Shown piece by piece: positions 35,057-43,604 of a stretch of DNA of 64,000 nt (positions within the stretch are counted from its first letter, which is position 1; the number at the start of each line of letters is the position of its first letter). The notes beneath the pieces were generated by a model that was not told where the DNA came from, did not search any database, and saw only the letters and a list, made by a program, of their open reading frames with translations. This DNA comes from Brevibacillus reuszeri (lineage in GTDB: Bacteria > Bacillota > Bacilli > Brevibacillales > Brevibacillaceae), in NCBI RefSeq assembly GCF_001187725.1, contig NZ_LGIQ01000005.1, positions 50,759 through 114,758 of the forward strand, given 5' to 3'. Position numbers and translations under genes: made by a program.

Positions 35057-35971
35057 ATGTTTGATTCCATCAAAATGAAAGTAAGTTCCGTATTTATTCA
35101 ACCTGAAATATTACGACAATATAACTTTGCATCTTTTACATACCGTAATCAGAAAACAGGAATTATGACCACATTCCAAATGCAAGACGAGATTATTCCA
35201 TACATCAAATATCAGGATGGGAGCAGAACCTTAACGATTCAAGTTTCCATTCCTAAACTGCTTTATGGAAATAATGTCAAAGCAATCGAACAATCAGATA
35301 TTCCTATCTTCTTTCAACGAGTACAAGAACGATTACAGCAATTATTCGGTATCCATATTGCCCATGAAGATTGGAGAATTACCCGTTTAGATGTATGCTG
35401 CAATTTCCATGTTGGGAATCGAACAGGGGAGTATGTTCGTCAGTTGAGCAAAGGGAAAATGCCCTATAAAGATACGCGGAATTTTAATCATGACGAAACA
35501 GTAGAATTTTATAACAAGAGTAGCAGAGTCATTCTGTACGATAAATACAAGCAATGTAAGCGAGCGAAGGAACCGAAGGAGATCATTGAGCAATCCAAGG
35601 GAATTTTACGATTAGAAATTAGACCGAGCGACAATGACATGAAGAAATATACCAAAGAAAAGAGAGCCATTCATCTCGTCACTCATTCCTTTTTTACCTA
35701 CATAGTCAAAAAGACACTGGAGGGATTGCCATACACAGAAAATGTGGAAACCATCGATTATGAATGGCTTTTGGAAAATAAGAAGGATATATCAAAAATT
35801 GAGACCTATCTAGCCTATAGCATGATCAAAAACTTGTTCCAAGAAAGTGGAATAAGAGCAATTTATACAACATCCACTCTTCCTAATCGTAGGAGTTTGG
35901 CAAAGCAAATAACCATCCCGAAAAAGGAAGGTTTAAAAAGATTGGAGATTGTTGATTCAGTTCAGGGCTGA
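35057..35971 (+). CDS. Phage/plasmid replication initiator, gene II/X (Phage_CRI) type
   Basis: This 304-aa protein resembles rolling-circle replication initiators of filamentous phages and related plasmids. The order ITRLDVCCNFHVG (about 116-128), EFYNKSSRVILYDKYKQCK (about 153-171) and GILRLEIRPSDND (about 182-194) is the conserved core of this family, and the nicking tyrosine probably lies in the YDKYK region. GGAGAG lies upstream of the ATG. It suggests element A can replicate as a circle or descends from such a replicon. The 260 bases after it (35972-36232) hold no gene; a nick site there is possible but not identified. Confidence 0.75.
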   Translation: MFDSIKMKVSSVFIQPEILRQYNFASFTYRNQKTGIMTTFQMQDEIIPYIKYQDGSRTLTIQVSIPKLLYGNNVKAIEQSDIPIFFQRVQERLQQLFGIHIAHEDWRITRLDVCCNFHVGNRTGEYVRQLSKGKMPYKDTRNFNHDETVEFYNKSSRVILYDKYKQCKRAKEPKEIIEQSKGILRLEIRPSDNDMKKYTKEKRAIHLVTHSFFTYIVKKTLEGLPYTENVETIDYEWLLENKKDISKIETYLAYSMIKNLFQESGIRAIYTTSTLPNRRSLAKQITIPKKEGLKRLEIVDSVQG

Positions 35972-36232
35972 AGACATCCACCCAATTGAATCTGTTACGT
36001 TTACGATAGCGATAATAATTACAGAATATTGTATTTGATTTAAGGTGCCAAAGCGTGAAAAGCCGGAGAAATAAGGACAAATTGGTACAACCTATGGAAA
36101 AACGAGGGGAAAACGATGCATTGACGATTGGCACGGTGGGGGCAAATTACATCTAAAGCCGAATCTAGCACCGAAGATAAGCGCCTTGCACATCGAGTTC
36201 CACGGTGAAGTTGTAGAAATTACAATAAGTAG

Positions 36233-36433
36233 CTATTCAATTTCAATAAGCTGCTCAATAGGAATGTTTAAAGTCTTGCAGATGAGTTCTAATGTTTCCA
36301 AGTAAACCCGATCAACCTTTTCAGAACAAAGATGATTCACTGTGCTGGCTCGCAAACCAGTCAATCTAGCCAACTCACGCTGAGTTATCCCTTTTTGTTC
36401 AAGAATTTCTCTTAATTTTATACGAATTGCCAT
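36233..36433 (-). CDS. Small XRE regulator (YozG-like)
   Basis: A 66-aa protein that consists almost only of a Cro/C1 helix-turn-helix (KLREILEQKGITQRELARLTGLRASTVNHLC). GGAGAG precedes the ATG. It is divergent from the serine recombinase of element A and probably controls that promoter, where GTTACGGTTAA and TTTCGGTTAA occur as repeated motifs (36515-36563). Confidence 0.85.
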   Translation of the reverse strand: MAIRIKLREILEQKGITQRELARLTGLRASTVNHLCSEKVDRVYLETLELICKTLNIPIEQLIEIE

Positions 36434-36604
36434 GTAGTTTCTCTCCTGAAAAATGACTCCTAAGAGACGGAATTTGTTTTCATTATAGCATCGAAGAAGG
36501 AGGAAGTCATTGAATGTTACGGTTAAGAGTTATATAATAAAACCATAATGTTTCGGTTAAACGTTACATTAATTTCAATTCCTGTAACGGTAGGGGTGAA
36601 ACGC

Positions 36605-37384
36605 ATGGAGAAAGTAGTCGGTTATGTGAGAGTATCCACCAAAGGACAAGTAAAAGATGGGTACAGCCTATCCTATCAAGTAGAAGAGATCGAGCGCTAT
36701 TGCAAGGAGAATAACCTAGAATTACTCGGAATCTACAAAGATGAAGGAATCAGCGGAGCAAAGGTGGACGAGGATGGATTAACGATTGAACGTGCAGGTC
36801 TACAGGAATTACTTGCTAATCTTCATTGGCAAAAAGTAAGCCATATTATCGTTCTCAACACTTCCCGATTATGGAGAGCGGATATGGTGAAAGTCCTTAT
36901 CCAAAGAGAGTTAAAACGGCACGCGGTAGATGTAAAAGCAATTGAACAGCCCAACTATAGTATTTACGCCCATGACCCGAATGATTTTCTGATTAATGGC
37001 ATGATGGAATTACTCGATCAATACCAACGTTTGGAGATCGCACTAAAACTAGGGAGGGGAAGAAAAAAGAAAGCGCAACAAGGAGGATATGCAGGAGGTG
37101 GCGTTGCTTTCGGATATACGGCAACGAAAGGGCAGAAGGCTATTCAGATCGATGAGAGACAGGCGGAGACGGTACGTAGATTGTTCTCCTTACGTGAAAC
37201 AAATCCCACTTGGTCACTTTCCCAATTGGCTGTCCAACTGAATACAGAGGGGTATACTACAACACACGATAAATCCTTTACCAAGGTACAGGTCAAACGA
37301 ATCATTGATCGTGAAGCCTTCTACAGGGGCACCTATCGCTACGGTCAGATTGAAGCAAATGGTCTTCACCAAGCCATTATGTAG
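36605..37384 (+). CDS. Serine recombinase, short form (element A)
   Basis: This 259-aa protein starts at MEKVVGYVRVSTKGQ behind GGGGTGA. Residues 1-145 are the resolvase catalytic domain with the nucleophile serine in YVRVST, and residues 165-255 match the beginning of the Recombinase (PF07508-type) DNA-binding domain (ERQAETVRRLFSLRE...YTTTHDKSFTKVQVKRIIDREAFYRG). It stops at GLHQAIM, where large serine recombinases go on to a zinc ribbon and coiled coil. The homologue in element B stops at the same aligned position, so the short form is conserved. It lies upstream of the IS110-type transposase. Confidence 0.9.
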   Translation: MEKVVGYVRVSTKGQVKDGYSLSYQVEEIERYCKENNLELLGIYKDEGISGAKVDEDGLTIERAGLQELLANLHWQKVSHIIVLNTSRLWRADMVKVLIQRELKRHAVDVKAIEQPNYSIYAHDPNDFLINGMMELLDQYQRLEIALKLGRGRKKKAQQGGYAGGGVAFGYTATKGQKAIQIDERQAETVRRLFSLRETNPTWSLSQLAVQLNTEGYTTTHDKSFTKVQVKRIIDREAFYRGTYRYGQIEANGLHQAIM

Positions 37385-37398
37385 CGGGAGGAACGAAC

Positions 37399-37638
37399 GT
37401 GGAAGCTCAATTCACTCATTATAAACAGGAAGAAATACGTTCTCTTGACAAGATTCAGACATGCGAAATAGGTACACAATTAATTTTTGACTATGTTCAA
37501 CAAGAGAACGCTGTATTTAACATCGCTACGATAGAGGAAATAATAAAAGCCATCTTTCAGGTGGAATTACATCAACGAGAATACTTGCTGCAAATCCGTT
37601 TAGCGAAGGCATTGTCTAGCACCAAATTACAACCGTAA
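37399..37638 (+). CDS. Small protein between recombinase and transposase of element A
   Basis: This 79-aa frame starts with GTG at 37399, seven bases after GGGAGG, 14 bases after the recombinase stop. The protein is acidic-helical (HYKQEEIRSLDKIQT, IEEIIKAIFQVELHQREY) with no recognised domain. Element B has no equivalent. A role as a recombinase accessory factor is only a guess. Confidence 0.6.
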   Translation: MEAQFTHYKQEEIRSLDKIQTCEIGTQLIFDYVQQENAVFNIATIEEIIKAIFQVELHQREYLLQIRLAKALSSTKLQP

Positions 37639-37777
37639 TGATAGAACGATAATGACATGAAAAGAATGTACGAGCTAACGTATCCGTGCGTGTTCATCTT
37701 TGAATAATGCTTGTTCGGAGGGTGCTGGCATTCTTTTCTCTACATCATTACTCATCAAAGATAGGGGTGAAGTCTTT
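37639..37777 (+). ncRNA. Structured non-coding region before the element A transposase (possible bridge RNA)
   Basis: ATCTTTGA (37696-37703) pairs perfectly with TCAAAGAT (37755-37762), and TAATG (37705-37709) with CATTA (37746-37750), closing a loop of about 36 bases just before the transposase start. IS110-group elements encode their bridge RNA at this place. No sequence likeness to the element B hairpins is visible, so the call is tentative. Confidence 0.35.
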
Positions 37778-39010
37778 TTGCATCATAAACTGAAGTACCT
37801 ATATATCGGAGTAGACTTACATAAACGACATCATACAGCGGTGATGATGACCTGTTTCCATGAAAAGAGAGACGAAATCCAATTCGAGAACAAGCCGTCA
37901 GCGTTTCCTAAGTTTCTGCAACAAGTAGAAAAAATGGCAAAGAGGGAAGGCTTGACCCCTGTGTTTGGCTTGGAGGATGTGGGGGGCTACGGAAGAGGAT
38001 TGGCTATGTTCCTTAACGAAAACAAATATGAAGTAAAATCGGTTAACCCTGCCCTTACGATATCTATTCGGAGAAGCAGTCCAAATAACAAGAAAACAGA
38101 TGCGTGGGATGCAGAGTGTGTGGCTCGCATTCTGATTTCCAACTTGGATACACTGCCAACTGCGAATCCACATGATCTTTATTATGCAATCTCACAGCTT
38201 GTCACAAGAAGAGAGAACATTGTGAGTGTTGTAACAGGAATCAAGTTACAGCTTCATCAATTGCTAGGCTACCACTATCCAAGTTACAAGAAATTTTTCT
38301 CACAAGTAGATGGGAAAACAGCTTTAGCTTTCTGGCTGAGGTATCCTTCTCCAAGTTGTTTGAGCGGGGTGAATGTGGATGAATTGGCTAACTTCTTATA
38401 CAAGAAGAGCAATCGCTACATGTCTACCAAGAAGGCAGAAGAAATTCTATCTTTTGTACAGCAAGACGGTGACACATCGAAAGACTATCAAGGAGTCAAT
38501 GATTTTCTTGTTAAAAATGTGGTTCGGGACTTGATCGCCAGAGACCATCAGCTATCACAAATTGACACAGAGTTGGTGAAGCATCTTGCATTACTGGATT
38601 ACAAACTAGAGACCATGCACGGAATTAGTACGGTCACGGCAGCGGAACTAATCGCGGAGATTGGCGATATTTCACGTTTTTCCAGTGCTGACAAGTTAGC
38701 TAATTTCGCTGGAATTGCACCCGTTCAGCATAGTTCAGGGAACAAGCAGAAGAGTAAAAAGAGCAAGTTAGGCAACCGTAGCCTGTATGATATCTTCTAT
38801 AACCTTGCCATTCGTCAACTGGGTGTATCAAGGGCGAAGAAACCCAATCATCCTGTTTACCATGCATACTACGAAAGAAAGCTGGCGGAAGGGAAAACCA
38901 AGTGGCAAGCGATTATTTGCGTGATGCGTAAATTGGTCAATGTCATATACAGCATGATGAAGAACAAGACGGAATATAAAATGCCAGTCCTTAAAGAACA
39001 GGCGGCGTAG
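37778..39010 (+). CDS. IS110 family transposase (DEDD recombinase), element A
   Basis: This protein of about 410 aa starts at a TTG behind AGGGGTGA (seven-base spacing); earlier in-frame ATG codons lack a ribosome site and would span the structured region. The RuvC-like DEDD residues are visible in YIGVDLHKRHH, FGLEDVGGYG and KKTDAWDAECVAR. The C-terminal Transposase_20 domain follows (MHGISTVTAAELIAEIGDISRF...LANFAGIAP). IS110 transposases act with a bridge RNA encoded in the element end. It is clearly homologous along its length to the element B transposase. Confidence 0.93.
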   Translation: MHHKLKYLYIGVDLHKRHHTAVMMTCFHEKRDEIQFENKPSAFPKFLQQVEKMAKREGLTPVFGLEDVGGYGRGLAMFLNENKYEVKSVNPALTISIRRSSPNNKKTDAWDAECVARILISNLDTLPTANPHDLYYAISQLVTRRENIVSVVTGIKLQLHQLLGYHYPSYKKFFSQVDGKTALAFWLRYPSPSCLSGVNVDELANFLYKKSNRYMSTKKAEEILSFVQQDGDTSKDYQGVNDFLVKNVVRDLIARDHQLSQIDTELVKHLALLDYKLETMHGISTVTAAELIAEIGDISRFSSADKLANFAGIAPVQHSSGNKQKSKKSKLGNRSLYDIFYNLAIRQLGVSRAKKPNHPVYHAYYERKLAEGKTKWQAIICVMRKLVNVIYSMMKNKTEYKMPVLKEQAA

Positions 39011-39016
39011 TAGCAG

Positions 39017-39040
39017 GGTGGTAGCGGAAATGTTGCCACC
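39017..39040 (+). terminator. Hairpin at the right end of element A
   Basis: GGTGG and CCACC close a hairpin with partial inner pairing, seven bases after the transposase stop. No T run follows. It lies between the transposase and the RHS junction. Confidence 0.4.
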
Positions 39041-39067
39041 TAACCTTTATCTATTGAGCGCTTTATC

Positions 39068-39754
39068 ATGGAGGATACGTATAAGGGTGTTGTGGATAAT
39101 CCGTTGAGTTTGAATCGGTATACGTATACGCATAACAATCCGTTGAGGTTTGTGGATCCGAGTGGTCATATTAATGAAAATGCAGGTAGTGATTCAAAAC
39201 CTGACCCTTTTAAGTTAATTCCTACGGGGAGAGAGCTTGAAGCTCTTATCCATATTTCGGAGGTATACGGCATAGAAGCAGTACCTGCAGAACATAGAGA
39301 CCTTGTTCGAATAGCAACAGGTTCTATGTTACCGGGTTACGGTGGAGTAAAGAGTGTGGGTGCTGCTGGGAAAATTGGTAAATCAATAGTCAATTCCTTT
39401 AAGGGTTCAAAAGCATTACCTCAAGGTATTCGTGATATGATGAAGTCTCAGAAAATTGCACCTGATATCTTGGATAAAGGAGTCCACTTTAATGTAGGAA
39501 AAATCGAAATAACAGTTGTTCCTACCAATGCTGGTGGTATTGCTTTTAAACCTACTCATCCAGGTATGGCAGCCAAGAATATAAGCCAATATAATTCTGC
39601 TCTTAAACAAGCAGAAGAAGCTATTAAATATCCAGAGTTCAGAGAATGGTTATTGAAACATGCTAATAGGGGATTGGAGTTATCTAAATCTGGAAAACCA
39701 GAAAAAGGAGCAGAGTTTAATTTTCTAATAAAAGCATTGGAGAGTATGAAATGA
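39068..39754 (+). CDS. Displaced RHS C-terminal tip 2 (orphan toxin module)
   Basis: The frame starts with MEDTYKGVVDNPLSLNRYTY and NNPLRFVDPSGH, the end of the RHS core, and continues with a 190-residue tip unrelated by eye to tip 1. The tip has a hydrophobic pre-toxin stretch and a C-terminal half rich in lysine with PTHPGMAAKN. RHS homology extends a few codons upstream of the ATG (RF-I), so this ATG may not be a natural start and the module may be silent storage. The next gene overlaps its stop (ATGA). The toxin type is unknown. Confidence 0.75.
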   Translation: MEDTYKGVVDNPLSLNRYTYTHNNPLRFVDPSGHINENAGSDSKPDPFKLIPTGRELEALIHISEVYGIEAVPAEHRDLVRIATGSMLPGYGGVKSVGAAGKIGKSIVNSFKGSKALPQGIRDMMKSQKIAPDILDKGVHFNVGKIEITVVPTNAGGIAFKPTHPGMAAKNISQYNSALKQAEEAIKYPEFREWLLKHANRGLELSKSGKPEKGAEFNFLIKALESMK

Positions 39755-40197
39755 AAATGACAATTGATTTTTTGGAACTAATAACAACAGGAGTCGTAGG
39801 AAACTTTCAGGGAGGTGAATCAAAAGAGGAAGTAGTGAATCGTATAGGCGAACCAGAAGTTTATACGCCTGAAAGAAAGTCATACCCGACATATATAATC
39901 TATGGAGATTTAGAATTTCGACTTCGTAAAAACAGAGTAGAGACCATAATAATTACTCTTAATGATGAAACGTTGAATATTCCTAGTAGTATAAAAATGA
40001 GAAATTTCCCTGAAAGGAACCTAATCAAAGTTGATTTCATCAAGGGGCTATTAACCGAAAATGATGTTTCGTGGGAGCAGGATAGTATAATGTCTGATCA
40101 ATTTCAGGAAAACTATATTTCAGAAAAAGGTGTTCACTTTGTGTTTGACTTAGAAGAGTCAGGAGTTTTAACAAAGATAGGAATAAATTATAAGTGA
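39751..40197 (+). CDS. Candidate immunity protein 2
   Basis: This 148-aa acidic protein has no recognised domain. Its ATG overlaps the stop of tip 2 by four bases, showing coupling, and a terminator of the common CCCCA-CGAGT type follows. Immunity is inferred from position. Confidence 0.65.
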   Translation: MKMTIDFLELITTGVVGNFQGGESKEEVVNRIGEPEVYTPERKSYPTYIIYGDLEFRLRKNRVETIIITLNDETLNIPSSIKMRNFPERNLIKVDFIKGLLTENDVSWEQDSIMSDQFQENYISEKGVHFVFDLEESGVLTKIGINYK

Positions 40198-40221
40198 TTG
40201 CCAAAGTTTAACTTTTTAGAA

Positions 40222-40261
40222 CCCCAAACGAGTAATCAACGCTCGTCTGGGGTTTCTTTTT
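40222..40261 (+). terminator. Terminator after immunity gene 2 (CCCCA-CGAGT family)
   Basis: CCCCAAACGAG and CTCGTCTGGGG are paired arms followed by TTTCTTTTT. It closely resembles the hairpins at 33781 and 56069. Confidence 0.9.
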
Positions 40262-40442
40262 GTAACTTCCCACCGTATCACAAGAAATTAAGAAGATTTG
40301 AGTATAGATAAGAACGAGAAAACTCCCCACAAAAAAATCATCTAAAATACAAGAAAAAACCTCCGATTTGGGTCTTTGTACCTCCTCTTACGTTTTCGTA
40401 TGATCAGGAAATCAAGTGAACCGCAAAAGGAGAGAGGATTAA

Positions 40443-40670
40443 ATGTTGAAATGGGAAGAAGTTCAAGAACAAGTTGATGAGCTGATCGAGCTGTATTCTA
40501 TAAAAAATGCGAATAAGAGCCTTACTATAAAATTCGATGGAAGGCTAGAGGATGTGTATCAAATTTGCTTGCTAAAAGCATACGACTGCTGGAACCAATT
40601 TAAAGACTTACCAATGGAAGAAAGTAGACAAAAAGTACAACAGACTTTAGCGATAGCTCTCGATATGTAG
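40443..40670 (+). CDS. Small hypothetical protein of element B
   Basis: A 75-aa acidic, helical protein (KWEEVQEQVDELIELYSIKN...) behind AAAAGGAGAGAGG. No domain is recognised. Its position at the left of element B suggests an early regulatory or accessory gene. The following 266 bases (40671-40936) hold no gene but contain GTTTAAAAC-type repeats. Confidence 0.6.
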   Translation: MLKWEEVQEQVDELIELYSIKNANKSLTIKFDGRLEDVYQICLLKAYDCWNQFKDLPMEESRQKVQQTLAIALDM

Positions 40671-40818
40671 CGCTAACATCCAGAATCGACGGTAGGAGAG
40701 TGGTTCCTGCGCATAGATAATCATTTCTTTGGAGCAGAATGAAAATGGATAATTGCTCCATTTAAATCGTCTGTAATCACTTTTGAGCAAAGAGAAGCTA
40801 AAAGTAGCGTGTGAACCG

Positions 40819-40879
40819 TTTAAAACTACAAGTGTCTCTGTGATTGAATGAGCACTCCGTAACCACTCGTTTAAAACGT
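40819..40879. repeat. GTTTAAAACG motif cluster
   Basis: GTTTAAAAC (40819-40827) and GTTTAAAACG (40870-40879) lie before the 218-aa gene. Further copies are at 41678-41687 before the XRE gene end and, inverted, at 43625-43634 within a terminator-like hairpin. They look like binding sites of an element B regulator. Confidence 0.4.
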
Positions 40880-40936
40880 TTGAGATATCGCCCTATATTT
40901 CTTAAAAATATGAGAACGTATACGGGGTGATTAACA

Positions 40937-41593
40937 ATGGCTGTAAAACTCGAAGAGCTTCTGAACTGGAAAAAGCGTCCGATCTTGGACGGGATGTTGG
41001 ACGAGGGAATAAGTCCGAATAAGTGTGCAGAATGGCTACGGGGTCAAGGTTTCTCCATATCGACTCCTACTGTCTACACCTACGATAAAAAGCGTAAAAA
41101 GACAATCTACCAGTCGATCACTCGAGAAGGTACGGGTTCTGTTCGTGAGATTGACCCTGAAACGAAGAAGTTTAAAAAACAGAGTGACGATACGTTCCCT
41201 GTGAAGGAAGTCGTTACAAAACGTTCCAAAGCAAAGGTACGAGCCGACCTGGAGATGCTTGATGTGATTATCCAAAAGGGTATGGATACGCTTATGGAGA
41301 TGCCTGTGATATCTCCACAGACTGCTATCAAGGCTATCGAGATGAAACACAAACTCACAGGTGGACAACATGGTGGGCTCACGATGTACGGTGTGGAAGA
41401 GATTAAGCACCGTGAGGCAGGAAGGGAAGCTGCTATCACAGCCGTCTTATTGAAGTTCATACCGGAAGAGAAGCACGAGGAAGTCTTCGCAGAGATGGAA
41501 AGAGCCACACGCGAGTATTACGCATCTGTAGGCTTGGGTGAGATATATGATCAAATTGAGGAAGAAGAGTCACTATGCGAAAACAGCCCCTAA
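40937..41593 (+). CDS. Hypothetical phage-like protein of element B
   Basis: This 218-aa hydrophilic protein starts behind GGGGTGA. The N-terminus (residues 1-55, ISPNKCAEWLRGQGFSISTPTVYTYDKKRKK) looks like a helix-turn-helix for DNA recognition, and the remainder is helical and acidic at the end. I do not recognise the family; a small terminase-like or transcription-factor role is conceivable but unproven. The stop codon lies inside the hairpin at 41581-41622. Confidence 0.6.
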   Translation: MAVKLEELLNWKKRPILDGMLDEGISPNKCAEWLRGQGFSISTPTVYTYDKKRKKTIYQSITREGTGSVREIDPETKKFKKQSDDTFPVKEVVTKRSKAKVRADLEMLDVIIQKGMDTLMEMPVISPQTAIKAIEMKHKLTGGQHGGLTMYGVEEIKHREAGREAAITAVLLKFIPEEKHEEVFAEMERATREYYASVGLGEIYDQIEEEESLCENSP

Positions 41594-41622
41594 AACGTCC
41601 GTATTGGTCGTAGGGGCTGTTT
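41581..41622 (+). terminator. Stem-loop over the stop codon of the 218-aa gene
   Basis: AAACAGCCCCTA and TAGGGGCTGTTT are perfect 12-base inverted repeats with an 18-base loop; the last arm ends in TTT and is followed by CGTTT. It probably acts as a terminator. Confidence 0.7.
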
Positions 41623-41699
41623 CGTTTACCTTGTCTGAGTATTCGTATAGGTCGAGAGGAAGGCGCGAATTTACCCTGTTTAAAACGCCCGTAACCATT

Positions 41700-42050
41700 T
41701 CAATCTAGTCTAAAGGCTCGAATTATTTCCCTGTTTATTTTAGTAACAATGTCGATTTGGTCGGTAGACAGATCACTTGTATTAGCAATAAACTCATCCA
41801 ATGCCCTACGGTGTGCTTGTTTCTCATCATCTAGATCGTTAGTTGAGCGGAATAACTCTACTGGCGAGATTTCAAGAGCTTTCAATACCTTCTCAAGGGT
41901 ATCTATTGAAAAGTTTCGTTCTCCTCTTTCTACAGCCCCGATATATGCATCGTCTAAATTTGATCGTTCTGCGAGATTTTGCTGAGTTAGTCCTTTTGCC
42001 TTTCTAATAGCCCTGATTCGGCTTCCGACTAAATGACGAAATTCTGGCAT
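41700..42050 (-). CDS. XRE family regulator of element B
   Basis: This 116-aa protein has a Cro/C1 helix-turn-helix (GSRIRAIRKAKGLTQQNLAERSNLDDAYIGAVERGERN, residues 8-45) and a helical C-terminus. Its ribosome site AGGAGAGG lies within the arm of a perfect inverted repeat just upstream, so folding or protein binding there could block translation. It is divergent from the small genes at 42294-42934. Confidence 0.88.
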   Translation of the reverse strand: MPEFRHLVGSRIRAIRKAKGLTQQNLAERSNLDDAYIGAVERGERNFSIDTLEKVLKALEISPVELFRSTNDLDDEKQAHRRALDEFIANTSDLSTDQIDIVTKINREIIRAFRLD

Positions 42051-42059
42051 AATACCACC

Positions 42060-42078
42060 TCTCCTAAAGATTAGGAGA
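42060..42078 (-). promoter_or_regulatory. Inverted repeat over the XRE ribosome binding site
   Basis: TCTCCTAAAGATTAGGAGA has perfect 8-base arms and a 3-base spacer. On the minus strand the second arm includes the AGGAGA of the ribosome site ten bases before the ATG. Confidence 0.65.
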
Positions 42079-42126
42079 GAAGCTCAATAAAGTGCAGGAT
42101 ATTAAGGGCGTTATTTAAAGTTGAAA

Positions 42127-42146
42127 ATACTTCTTTTAAGAAGTAT
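42127..42146. promoter_or_regulatory. 20-bp palindrome in the divergent region
   Basis: ATACTTCTTTTAAGAAGTAT has nine-base perfect arms. It lies between the XRE gene and the rightward small genes, where the divergent promoters should be. Confidence 0.55.
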
Positions 42147-42293
42147 ATTAACAATAAATTGGATACTTTGAGCAATTCTTTGTCTTGGCTACAAAAGCCC
42201 CAGCTATAGTCTCCTCTATTCATTTCTAGCCCTACGGATGAGGGGTACAAGGTGAGCATAGTTGTCTTAAGCTGAAAAGAAAGGGGAGGAAAG

Positions 42294-42461
42294 ATGATGA
42301 GCGATTATCTTGACGATCTTGAGAGAGAACGAGATGGCTATGAGATGCGGAACGAGAAAGAGGGCGTGACAATTAAGTGTGAGGAGAAATTCGTAGAATA
42401 CTGGAGGAAAAGAGGCTTTGTAATTGTAGACAAAGGCAAAATTAGATTGGTGAAAGAATAA
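42294..42461 (+). CDS. 55-aa hypothetical protein
   Basis: A short frame with two adjacent ATG codons behind AGGGGAGGA. The product (MMSDYLDDLERERDGYEM..., ending VIVDKGKIRLVKE) is highly charged. It is the first of three closely spaced small genes read rightwards from the XRE promoter region. No family is recognised. Confidence 0.6.
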   Translation: MMSDYLDDLERERDGYEMRNEKEGVTIKCEEKFVEYWRKRGFVIVDKGKIRLVKE

Positions 42462-42502
42462 TAGAGCGTATTAACGCTTCGGATGATTTGGAGATGAAGT
42501 GA

Positions 42503-42703
42503 ATGGGCTTCTTGTACGTAGTTATCTGTTTCATCGGTATATCACTTGTCACTTGGATGCTTCAAAGTCTTATAGGATTTCCTATGGTGCTGTCGGTAGA
42601 GATTCTCATACTAATAGCCTTGTCATACCTTTGTAAACTTGGTACGGAGTTCATAAAAGAATACTTTGCAAGGAATCAAAATACAAATTCAAAAGAGATG
42701 TGA
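42503..42703 (+). CDS. Small membrane protein
   Basis: A 66-aa protein with two hydrophobic segments (VVICFIGISLVTWMLQSLIGF and VLSVEILILIALSYL) and a charged C-terminus. GGAG lies 12 bases upstream. Function is unknown; it is the second gene of a small rightward cluster in element B. Confidence 0.6.
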   Translation: MGFLYVVICFIGISLVTWMLQSLIGFPMVLSVEILILIALSYLCKLGTEFIKEYFARNQNTNSKEM

Positions 42704-42712
42704 GGAAGACTG

Positions 42713-42934
42713 ATGGAAAATTATGATCTCAATTTCACCAGCGAGTCGATAAAGCTAATGGAAGTGGTCGAAGATCGGAGGATTTCCAATACCCAATCTA
42801 TCAAGACGCTCTTGATCGAAAAGGATGGGAAGGAATATATTGCGCTCAATAAATGGTGGAGGAAATCTGTACGTGATCGTGGATTGAAGGAAAAGGATTT
42901 CACATGGAGCAAGCTGAAGCGGAGGATTTATTAA
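42713..42934 (+). CDS. 73-aa hypothetical protein
   Basis: A soluble basic protein (LLIEKDGKEYIALNKWWRKSVRDRG) with GAGG upstream, nine bases after the membrane-protein gene. No recognised domain. The next 1.07 kb up to the primase gene contains no gene longer than 34 codons. Confidence 0.6.
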   Translation: MENYDLNFTSESIKLMEVVEDRRISNTQSIKTLLIEKDGKEYIALNKWWRKSVRDRGLKEKDFTWSKLKRRIY

Positions 42935-43293
42935 AAGCTATGAAGAAGGCAATATTGATGCTGAAATAACTTGTGAAGAATCATTGAAGAAAGTGATGGG
43001 AAAATGTTGTGTATTTTACAGCTTTTTGTCTAAGGGTATGGGAGAAAAATTGTCACTCTCGATCACTTTAAAGTAATAGAGTCCAATGCTTGGTGGATGA
43101 CTTTTTTGCTTTAAAGCTTTAGTTAAAATATAGACGGATATTGAGAAGTAGAATCAATCCACTCCTCAATATCCCCCTTCCTTCAGAAACCCGTGAAGAA
43201 CCTGAATGATCAAGGAAGGAATTGGAACATAAAAAGGAATGAAAGGTAGGAAAGCCTGAAAGGAATCAAGTGAATGGATGTGAAGAAACAAGC

Positions 43294-43440
43294 CCTTCAG
43301 CGAAGCTGAAGGATTCTGCTTCTCAATTTATGGGCAAGTTATGCCCTCGTTGAGAAAGCGGCTTTCATATGAGAAACACAAGGACTTTAACTGACTAACT
43401 CCTCGCTACGCTCGGAGGACTACGCTTCGCTCCGTCCTTG
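43294..43440. repeat. Cluster of strong inverted repeats
   Basis: The cluster holds CCTTCAGC-GAA-GCTGAAGG (43294-43312), then TTCTCAA/TTGAGAA (43320-43356) enclosing GGGCA/TGCCC, then a stretch of CTCGCTACGCTCGGAG and CGCTTCGCTCCG repeats (43402-43436). The first pieces resemble transposon-end hairpins of the IS200/IS605 type, but no transposase is near. An origin or a remnant end are both possible. Confidence 0.5.
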
Positions 43441-43604
43441 TTTCTTTTTAAATATCTCGTAATTGATGTGCTTGATATGTAATGTAATCGAAAGAATGAG
43501 TTGTGATTGAAACCGCTTGTTTTAATTAATACATACTCAGTTCTCTCGGCTCCATAATAGCCCGATTATAGGCATCCACCTTCCAACCTGAGAAATAAAC
43601 AGGG

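Larger units (their letters stand above)
33823..39056 (+). mobile_element. Element A: putative integrative element with serine recombinase and IS110-type transposase
   Basis: Between immunity gene 1 and the displaced RHS tip 2 lie an MrpR-like regulator, a gene-II-type replication protein, a small XRE regulator, a short serine recombinase, a 79-aa protein and an IS110-type transposase. The right edge is set where RHS core homology begins (codons for RF-I-x-EDTYKG from about 39057). The left edge is only bounded by the terminator at 33821. No flanking repeat was found by eye. Element B has the same right-hand module and the same right junction. Confidence 0.6.

Noticed and set aside
43294..43356. 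An IS200/IS605 element with TnpB or TnpA
   Set aside because: The hairpins resemble such ends, but no TnpA or TnpB sequence exists within reach, so only inverted repeats are reported.
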